Shown here one piece after another: positions 56,172 through 64,000 of a stretch of 64,000 nucleotides of DNA (positions are counted from its first letter, which is position 1; the number at the start of each line of letters is the position of its first letter). Origin of the DNA: Nectonema munidae (lineage: Eukaryota > Nematomorpha > Nectonematoida > Nectonematidae); contig JAUIRK010000965.1 of NCBI GenBank assembly GCA_030549495.1, positions 1 through 64,000 on the forward strand, given 5' to 3'. A model generated the notes under the pieces. It did no database searches. It was not told the DNA's origin and worked only from the letters and a program-made list of their open reading frames with translations. A program made the translations under genes and the position numbers.

Positions 56172-59138
56172 TCATATAGCAAGCATGCTTTCAAATAACT
56201 CCTCATCAATCTCAACGCTTTCTTCCGCATACTCTTCAATTAGGCTGGACAAGTTTTCTAAATCGACGTCATTTATTATTCCATTCGTTTTTTCAAAGAT
56301 CTCTCTTCCTAAATTTTTTGAATGTTTTATATACACACAACGCAGAGCATTATCATCATCATCATCATCATACCTGTGGGCTTTTTATCTTCATTCTTAA
56401 TTTTTTGAACACTTATCTCCTCGTTCTTTTTTCTTTCTTCATCAAACTTTTCTTTCCATACAATAAATGACTCAGGGGTTACTTTTGTTCCTTCAATTTT
56501 TTTCTATCAAATAAAAATAGAGAATCAATAGTATTTTTAATTTTAATTAATCAACACTTACGGCTTTGTCTGGAGTGAGACATACTACGCGATGTAAATT
56601 AATCCTCATATTTCGACACAACGAAATTCAAGCAAAATTTTAGGTGAGGTATGGCTATCATTTTAATGCTGTGATGTAAAACTATTTTAGCAAGAACAGT
56701 AAATAGCTGATAAGTTAGCAAAAACTCGAAGGAACGATTTTTGATTGATAAGCATGGAAGAAAAATATAGAGTGCTTAAAAGAAAATTACTTAATCATTC
56801 AATAAAAAAGATTTTTTGAAGGTTTAATGAAAAATATACGATTTGTTACGTTATTAATAAAATAAAATAAATTATTTTTTGTATGTGAAGTCGTTATGAA
56901 AGACATGTGTCTATTTCAATGATTATTTTTTAAAAATTCACCCTTCTCCCAGCCTCGCAAGCTTCTGCCCAAGAAGAAATATCAGTATCAAACTTTAAAA
57001 CCCCGCCTGTTGCAACTAAAATCTCTAATATAAAAGATCTAGGAGTATGCAAAGAAGACTTTCAAATTGATGTTTCCAGATTCGAAATTAGCTTCTTGTT
57101 TCAAACTTGAAAAAACCAAATGTGGATATATCAGCAATTGTGGCCTCAGCCCCTATTTCAATGATATTTTGACTACCAAAATCAAGAGCTGTGGGGATTT
57201 TGTTATTTGCTTTGATGAGGTGTTGAATAGGGTATCTCAAAAAAATCAGTTGGATGTGTTTGTGAGATATTATGTCAGGGAAAGGGCCTTGGTGTGCTCA
57301 CAATATTTCAACAGGGCTTTCCTTTGCCATGCATCAGCAAGTCATATATTGGAAAATATTAATCATGTTTTGAAACCTCTTTTCACAAACAAACTTTTGC
57401 AAGTTTCAATGGATGGCCCAAACGTTAATTTGCGATTTTGACCACCAAAGAAAGGAAGATGGGAGAATAAACAAGCAACTCATAAATATAGGAGTATGTG
57501 GACTTCATGTCCTGCATGGCGCTCTGAGAACGGGTATGAATTCATCAAAATGAAATATTAATACGTTTTTACGCGACATTTACTATCTTTTCAATGATTC
57601 ACCTGCACGCATATCAGATTTCACTCAAATCACAGGCTGCTCAAAGTTCCCCATCAAACATTGTCCCGTCCGCTGGGCCGAAAACGTATCATGTATCGAA
57701 AGAGTTTTTCTATTTATGATAGTTTGAAAACTTTCTTAAATTGCAAAAAACTTCCCAGCACTAAACCTGCCAACAACGTCACAATTTACTCAAAACCTTC
57801 AAATCCCCCGAAATCTTTATTATCTCGCTTTGTACTGCCTGAAAAACTCACAAGAATTTCAAATATTTTTGAAATCAATTTTGATCTTTCATAAAACTTT
57901 ATCGAATGGAAAAAAATTGACATCGGCAAACACGGTCTTCAAAGAAAGTTTTGAATCAATCACCGGTAATGTTGGAGAAGACCCAAGATTGGACACGTTT
58001 TTTGCCAAGCCTTTTAAAAATAAGCCATCATATTTAGAATTATGGGAGGTAATCAAAATTAGTCTGATAATTTCACACGGTAACGCACAAGTTGAGAGAG
58101 GATTTTCCGTAAACTTGAATAGCTTGTTGAAAATTTGTTAGAGACCTCGCTGATTTCTCAAAGAAGAGTCAAGGATGAAATATATATTCATGGTGGGCTG
58201 GCAAATATTTGTAATACTAAGTCGATGATTTCATCAGTTCAAGCCTCTCGACAGAGATATGAAATTTATCTTGATGGCTTGAAACGAAAAAGGAGTTCAA
58301 GTGAAAAGATGAATGTAAAAAGACAAAAGTTAGAAGAAAAAAACAAAAGAATTTTATAAAGAAAAAAGAATTATTGAAGGACTATATTAAAAAAGAAGAA
58401 TTAAATTCCCGAATAAAACTGGAAAATTTCGATTGATAAATTTTTTATTGATACCAACTTTAAATACCTGTTTTATAAATCGTGCATTTATGAATGAACT
58501 GCAGTATTTTTTTCAGATATAATCATCATTAGCATCGCATGGCATAGTCATTTGTTTATTAACTTGATTTTAATCGTTGTCATCGCTCATCTTTCCGATT
58601 GTCACTATTCATTCATATCATCATTATTTTCACTCAAATATATGTTCATTTTATGGATAATGTTTCAAAATTTAAATTTAGTAGTAAAAAGTTCTAAAAA
58701 TTATGTGACGATGTAAACATAATTTAATGATCTTTATGACTCTTGCTTCATGAATCTTTTTTTCAAAGAATGAAATGAAGTTTACCTACAGAACTTTTTT
58801 TATAACGGACAGCAATGCTTTGGCATGTGCGTCCTTAATAAATTTACAGCCTATAAGATATCAGGGGTTACACAGAAAACATTTGAAAATAATAAAAAGA
58901 GTGTGCACTCTTTTGGCCTAGATATCGTATCCCTACTGAACGCCACCAGGTGTATATGATGGCAACGATTGACAAAAGAATGAAAATAATGAACCTTTTC
59001 ACATTCATCCTTTAGTTGTTTTTTCCTATTTTCTTCGTTTTCAAGCTCCAACTCAATTTCATCAATCATTTCATCCAACCATAATTGACAAGCGGAAATG
59101 ATGTCATAAGCACAAACAGATCCAGTGCACTCTTTAGC
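56172..59138 (-). CDS. RWDD1: RWDD1/DFRP2-like protein, C-terminal part (three exons)
   Basis: Exons on the minus strand: 59138-58995, 56503-56374, 56308-56172; frame is kept and gives 136 residues to the stop. The first exon resembles the end of an RWD domain plus its charged helix (YDIISACQLWLDEMIDEIEL, then ENEENRKKQLKDECEK). The second carries the Drg-regulatory motif EGTKVTPESFIVWKEKFDEE. The third begins TGREIFEK and ends in an acidic VEIDEELFESM. RWDD1 binds and stabilises the GTPase DRG2. Introns are 58996-56504 side to side (2.49 kb, holding a hAT remnant) and 65 bp. The donor at 58994 (GTTCAT) is weak. The 5' exons with most of the RWD domain were not found in 59139-64000, so the gene is partial here or has lost its start. 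Confidence 0.72.
56562..56609 (-). other. Possible alternative first exon for the RWDD1-like gene
   Basis: An ATG at 56609 opens 16 codons (MRINLHRVVCLTPDKA) that end at a strong donor GTAAGT. Splicing over a 58-bp intron to the exon at 56503 keeps frame and would yield a 104-residue protein lacking the RWD domain. The peptide itself matches nothing I know; transcript data would be needed. Confidence 0.25.
56970..58359 (+). pseudogene. hAT-family transposase relic in the RWDD1-like intron
   Basis: Readable blocks: KCGYISNCGLSPYFNDILT, then CGDFVICFDEVLN and QLDVFVRYY (about 57120-57270), then ASASHILENINHVL and QVSMDGPNVNLRF. Later, ISHGNAQVERGFSVNLN gives the dimerisation motif (about 58075-58120). 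A basic tail ends at 58359. The 'FD--LN-----Q-D--VR-w' and 'MDGPNVN' motifs belong to a hAT group common in arthropods. Several shifts and stops. Opposite orientation to the surrounding gene. Confidence 0.75.
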
Positions 59139-59298
59139 CTTAAAAATATATTATTAAATCAACTCTTCTTATGAGACAGGGGCTGATATTTTCTAGTCTT
59201 TGAATTGAGTACTATTTTTTCTTTTATTGCTTTTCAGGCCTAATTTGTTAATGTGCATTTTTCTTAATGACTAAAAAAATTAAATATGACGACTCACC

Positions 59299-60330
59299 TT
59301 GAAATTTCGTTTTACTGCATTGAAGTCTGGTGGGGAAGAGGAACATAAATGTCCCTTGTGTTCTGAAGTGTTAGCATCCACTTTTTAAAGCCCGTCAAGT
59401 GAAGCTTGCGCTGGTAGTGAAGCACTCGAGTTCGGTAAACAAAACTATTGGCTGAACGATCGCACAAATTCATGTTTGATAAATAACATAGGAATGTTTT
59501 TGCTAAATATTAAGTATGCTTTGAAAAGTTTCAAAAATATCTGTTGGCAAAAAGTCCCACAACATAGCAAAACAGTTGATATGACCTTGCTGCAATATAT
59601 TGAATGTGCCAAGAAGTTCTGAAGTTGAAGCATATCTTCCTGTCAAAAGATACCTTTAAAAAGCTAATAGGAGAGATGTCTGATGACATGTCAGACGTGG
59701 TTTTATTGATTCGGAAAGCAAATGCTTCAAATCTTTTGTTTTCAGATTTGAAAAACTCTTGCACTCAACGTGAGGTGGCTTTTCAAAGGAAAATTTTCCA
59801 AGCGATACTATGGAAAGAAATCCAGCAATTTCTACAAGCAAACTAGACATGTATGTAGAATTTTCTGATGTCCATTTTCGTATATTTCTATCATTTTTAG
59901 TGAACATATTTGAATATATGAATTCCTTTAAATTGGGATCGATTTTCGAACATATTTGTTGATGAAAATAAGATTTTCATTAATAAAGATATCCTGAAGG
60001 CCATAAAACACCACCTAGCATTCCAAGAAATTTCTCTTTATTTTCTTAATCTACAAAAATTTGAAAAATACTATCAATTTATCAAAAACCCGTTTATAAT
60101 CTCGATTAGTAATCTGGCTCTGAAATATTTCATAGCGATTTCGATCGAAATTGGAGAGTCCTATGCTTTCAAAGATTGCTCTGATTCGATTTGTCACTAC
60201 ATATGTGAGCAAGCATTTTTCATGCTACTTGCCATTGAAACCAAATCCCGAAACAGATTGGAAGTGAGTAATGATATCAGAGTTGTATTGGCCAAAACAG
60301 AGCCAAATTTAGACAAAGTCCCGAGCTATT
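59299..60330 (+). pseudogene. ZBED5/FAM200-like hAT transposase relic
   Basis: Starts with LKFRFTALKSGGEEEHKCPL then CSEVLAS, a BED-type zinc finger start in the usual 'ylkfGFt' context. Next come LSKDTFKKLIGEMSDDMSD (59640-59695) and 'vRWLFKGKF' (about 59773). It ends with NRLEVSNDIRVVLAKTEP (60255-60308), the standard C-terminus of this group. Frames change often, and most of the middle is deleted or unreadable. Confidence 0.75.
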
Positions 60331-61345
60331 AAAAAATTATAGTTAGACCGCTACGCCGAAATTTTTTAGAAAGTTTGTGAACCTTCAAGCTCACCAAGGG
60401 AACAAAATCATTCATATATGATAAATCACTATTCATCAGATGTAATTAAGTTTTTATCCCTCCTTATTGCCATTTACCAGTTATTGAAATGGATGGTGAC
60501 AGTCTACCTGTATAGTCTATATTCTATAAGATATGCTATACTCTAACCAAGTGAAGATTTTATACAATGACTAAAAATGATCTCTTTTGTAAATTTTAGG
60601 GAGCTGAATTTTTGGTTGAGCCGATTTTATATTTGGTGTTCGAAGGTTAAACATGTCTTTGTCTTCTAAAGACCATATGGAAAGGGTTGTATTAGAAGAC
60701 TTGTTGGTAATGCAGTCAGACCTCATTTATCCGATAGTAGATTTATTCGACAAACCCACTATCTAATGTAATATTGATTTGGAGCTAAAAGATTTTTCTC
60801 AGCCTCTCATCTCACTAATTGTCAACAAGCCTGGTTTAAATCAAATGAATTGGTTAGGTGGATTGGTTACTCTGCACTGAAATGCATTGTTGCTTACATT
60901 TAAAAATTTTTAGCAACGAAATGCTACCAAACTAGATCAGTAACACAGAAAAACAAAGAATCATCTTATATAATCTTCACATTCTACCTACACATATATT
61001 CAGTGAATAAAGTAAATTGTTTGAAAATTTATTTAGGATATGGGTCTATGAGTTGACAGGTATGTAGCCGTGAATTTAAATTTGGACATTTTGAATAAAA
61101 ATTGAAGCCTTAAAATTTTGGAAGAAATATTCTACAAACTTTAAATTTATACAAATTAGCTATTCGAATCCCTAAGTTATACGCTAAAAATTACATGAAA
61201 ATGAAATTATTTGTACTAAGTTTTATTAACAGAAATTTTAAGCAAAGTGTTAAAACATTGCCAACTATTCTAAGAAATTTTAATAAAAAACTAAAACATT
61301 AAATAAAACGAATATCTAAGGATAGATGCTATATATTTCATTTCT
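60331..61345. other. Spacer without recognisable gene
   Basis: AT-rich. At about 60714-60742 'cagtcagacctcatttatccg' has the look of a Tigger-type end but no partner was found. No RWD-domain exon was recognised on the minus strand. Confidence 0.4.
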
Positions 61346-61374
61346 AGAATAGCCGCCTTATCGACGGGCTTGGT
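61346..61374. mobile_element. hAT-like end fragment, second copy of the GCCCGTCGATAAG family
   Basis: 'agccgccttatcgacgggctt' is the reverse complement of the terminus seen at 21149-21165. No opposite end could be placed. Confidence 0.4.
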
Positions 61375-61689
61375 TACAGTAATTAATAGGGATAAACATT
61401 TTAAGCTTTAAATTATAGAGTTCTTATATAGTTATGTGCTATAAAAAATATCCGCCTCGCTCAGAAATGCATGGGCTCTTATTCAAATGTGGCTACATTA
61501 CTGCCTCTGACCAAATATAGCTCACATGTGCATTACTATAACAAAGAAGTGGACGTTAATGAAAAAAAAAGATTTTAAATATTCATTCTAAGACTTAACC
61601 TTAAAACAAGAAAAAAATATCGAAAATCTACTCACAAAGCAAACAAGTCTAATAAATACTAAAAAAAGATGTATAATTCAGAAAATTGA

Positions 61690-61795
61690 AAATTATTGGG
61701 AGGGGGCAAAAGGCTTTTTAGCCCCCTTGAATTCACATGGGAAGGGGCATCGCCCTCCCCCCTCCTCCATCTCCGGTTGTGCGCCCCTTATATGA
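61690..61795. mobile_element. GC-rich MITE end fragment
   Basis: 'gggagggggcaaaaggc' through 'ctccggttgtgcgcccctta' is GC-rich against its AT-rich surroundings. In reverse complement the right side reads TAAGGGGCGCACAACCGG, a form seen in hAT-type MITEs. The boundaries are uncertain. Confidence 0.4.
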
Positions 61796-62384
61796 GAATA
61801 CAGGTGGTAGGTAATATGTTAGAAAGATCAACCAAAGAGTTGACAGTTCTCCACATTAGCACGATACCAAAATTTTATAAAATTTCCAAAAAAGGCCGAT
61901 TCCTATTCGGTTTCTTTTTAATTAAAAAAATTTTCTTTGAGTTTTGAAAAAATTAGACTTAGCTTATTGAGTATTCACTTAACAGCATGTGAGTTTATCA
62001 GAGACAAGTACTTTATAGATGTTTTAAAATTTTAGCTTGAAATAAAATATTTTCTATTGTTCAGCCATTCACACCGGCAACCAAAACTGATTTTGTTTTA
62101 GATCCAATGATTATATCAAGTTATGGAGTCAAGTGTTTACCTTTGAAAGAAACCCCACTCTCTTTGCAAAGTTTTTCTTACCACAGTTTCACAATCCTTT
62201 TAAGCCTCCATAATATATTTTTGACTGTTTTTTCTGTTAAATATACCGCATGAGTTATTTTTTATAGGAGCATAGGTATCACTAAGTATTTGAAATAAAA
62301 GTGCAAAGTATTCGTACATTCCATTTTTAAACTGAGTAAAATTTAAGACGCCTGAAATACAAAGAATGTAATAATCCTCAGCAT

Positions 62385-62839
62385 CAGGGCCGGTTGCAAA
62401 CTGATTTGACCGATGTTATCAAATTGGGCTCCATGCCTTTAAGGGGCTCCGCGCCTCTAGGACTTTTTCTGTATTATATCATATACTGTATTTATCATAT
62501 AAAGTAACGTGAGTTCTACGGTTTCACAAGAAAGACTTAACAGTTTGGCAATGATTCTACAGAAAGCAAGATTGCTAAAGCTATTGACTTTGAAAATATT
62601 TTGAAAGATTTTGCTAATAAGAAAGTTAGAAGAGCCTTTTTGTAAAAGAGTATATGTAATTGCCTAATTTGCCTCTCTTAATGTTAAAAGTAAAACAATA
62701 AAATTATCCATATTGCCTTTAAATTTTTTTATACCAAGCATTAGTCTATTTTTTTTGGTTTGACGATCAATTTACCATATAGAATTGAGGCCCCATTATC
62801 AGATTTCTAATTGGGCCCGCAATTACTAGCACGGCCCTG
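62385..62839. mobile_element. hAT-type MITE, 455 bp
   Basis: CAGGGCCGGTTGCAAAC at the left and CAGGGCCGTGCTAG (reverse complement) at the right. Subterminal words 'tgggctcc' and 'gaggcccc' appear in opposite orientation. A clear 8-bp target duplication was not seen. Confidence 0.75.
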
Positions 62840-63261
62840 CTGCACTGAGTGTATGGGGATGGACTGTACTTTTAAAATAGCAATTTATTAAAAAAAAGGT
62901 TTTTTTAAAAATTATGTAATATCATTGCCATTAAGAAAAAAAATATTTTTTCAAATTTTAAAAATATTAATAAGTATAATTCACTATTGAAAAAAGTTAG
63001 ATGCATATGATGATTTAAAGTTAATTATAAAAAATAATTATAAAAATCTGATTCAAAGTTAATTATAAAGTCAAAAAATAGGATTTTTTAGATCAAAAAT
63101 TGTTTGCCCTGATTATCAGTTAGTTCATTTAATAATTATGAAGATAAAAAATATTAACAAGGAATTCGGAAAAACACGCCAAACCCTCATTTGATGGCTT
63201 CCCTCTAGAATAGTACATTCTTTTTCCTGAGTACTTGCTTTTATGGAAATACTTTCTCAGT
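62840..63261. other. Spacer without recognisable gene
   Basis: AT-rich; includes a short internal repeat of 'aattataaa' (63015-63070). Nothing codes convincingly. Confidence 0.4.
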
Positions 63262-63398
63262 TTAACCCGTTAACGCCCAATGTCGACTATGGTGGACTTT
63301 ACAAAAATAAAATCGCCTGCGTTTATCAAAGCTCTTTAATACAAATCTTCTGCTTTACATTAGATATCGTCTGACTATTCTGGTCGTTAACGGGTTAA
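63262..63398. mobile_element. piggyBac-type MITE with TTAA target site, copy 2
   Basis: 137 bp: TTAA then CCCGTTAACGCCCA, and TGGTCGTTAACGGG then TTAA. The same family as 24661-24799, in inverted orientation. The termini are more symmetrical here, suggesting a younger copy. Confidence 0.9.
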
Positions 63399-63452
63399 AC
63401 AAAGCTTTGTTTTGAACTATTAGATTATACTCATATAGAGATTGTATAATCT

Positions 63453-63540
63453 AGGGCATTGGTTCCCAAACGGTGGGCCATGGCCCTCTGCGGGGCTATA
63501 AAGCAAAATTTAAGGGGCCATAATCTGAGAGATGCATAAA
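63453..63540. mobile_element. hAT-like terminal fragment
   Basis: 'ggttcccaaacggtgggccatggccctctgcggggc' resembles the widely shared hAT (Charlie-like) terminus 'ggttcccaaactg'. A weak partner 'cagatgccct' lies at 63895-63904. No target duplication was found. Confidence 0.45.
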
Positions 63541-64000
63541 TAAAACCAGAGGAGTTTAGCGGGTAGATAGCCGGTGGTGGGAAGGCTTCTTATCCCAACT
63601 GTAGATACGCGAACGTACAAACAATGCCAAAACTAACCAACCTTTTATTACTTATCAGTAGAGCGCGAAAAAGTCAATAAAGTCAATTTTTATTTTAATG
63701 CTAGTATATTTTAGAAACGCTGAAATAGAAGCATAAAAGTAAACAAATTTAAATTTTCAGAAATTTATAAGGTCAATAAAGTCAATTTTTTGAGTTTTTA
63801 AGGATAAAGTCAATTTTTTTAGCTAATAAGTCAATAAAAGCAATTTTAGAAAAATGGGGTTGACTTTTTTTGATAAATTCTTATTTTTAGAACACAGATG
63901 CCCTACATTTTGTGTCCGAGACGAGACTGGCACCCAGAAATAAATTACAAGATCAGTGAAGTCTAGGTTGACCTTTAACTTATTAATCATATAACACAAA
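63541..64000. other. Right edge, no gene seen
   Basis: Contains repeated 'aaagtcaataaagtcaattttt' phrases (63670-63850), a simple degenerate repeat of about 20 bp, then unassigned sequence to the window edge. Confidence 0.5.

Noticed and set aside
59281-59370. Minus-strand exon candidate ending at a GTGAGT donor, thought to extend the RWDD1-like gene
   Set aside because: The plus strand of the same bases reads as the BED finger of a ZBED5/FAM200-like hAT, which continues downstream; the minus reading is a shadow.
62090-62210. Possible exon reading NDYIKLWSQVFTFERNPTLF on the plus strand
   Set aside because: No flanking splice pair that keeps frame and no family recognised; may be chance.

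Overview
The window is about 70% A+T and reads as nuclear DNA of an invertebrate animal. It has spliced genes with GT-AG introns (58-65 bp at the short end, several kb at the long end), an animal-type tRNA-Thr gene, BEL/Pao, piggyBac, pogo/Tigger, hAT, MULE, LINE, Penelope-like and tRNA-derived SINE sequences, and a pure TG tract of 226 units. I cannot name the species. An AT-rich arthropod such as a copepod fits, but that is a guess. Base composition, introns and repeats all argue against bacteria or phage.

Host genes are few. (1) A two-exon ABCG half-transporter lies on the minus strand (6976-8831). (2) UMPS, the bifunctional enzyme making UMP from orotate, lies on the plus strand (40798-56153). 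Its nine exons splice in frame to 475 codons, close to the animal norm, so it looks intact although its introns are full of transposon debris. (3) The 3' part of an RWDD1/DFRP2-like gene lies on the minus strand (56172-59138), tail-to-tail with UMPS with 17 bp between the stop codons; its 5' exons were not found. (4) A tRNA-Thr(TGT) gene sits antisense inside UMPS intron 2.

Layout: 1-6.4 kb, two tandem copies of a large composite repeat (about 330-bp AT-rich units, a GGTACCAATGATC minisatellite, a GCGAAGC hairpin, CTAG, then TAA repeats). 7-8.8 kb, ABCG gene. 9-28 kb, transposon graveyard (hAT, pogo, MULE, Penelope, Tigger, piggyBac, MITEs) plus the TG tract. 28.5 kb, a small coding-like tandem repeat. 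29.7-32.5 kb, decayed LINE. 32.9-39.4 kb, a BEL/Pao fossil with both LTRs, a 5-bp target duplication and two nested SINEs. 40.8-56.2 kb, UMPS with intronic tRNA, SINEs, hAT, piggyBac and MITE insertions. 56.2-60.4 kb, RWDD1-like exons with two hAT remnants in its introns. 60.4-64 kb, gene-poor sequence with MITEs.

The observations I rate highest are the composite repeat with its Helitron-like 3' end, the UMPS/RWDD1 tail-to-tail arrangement, and the tRNA gene 37 bp from a UMPS splice donor. I found no clear new coding system. All coordinates come from reading the sequence by eye, without alignments or database searches.
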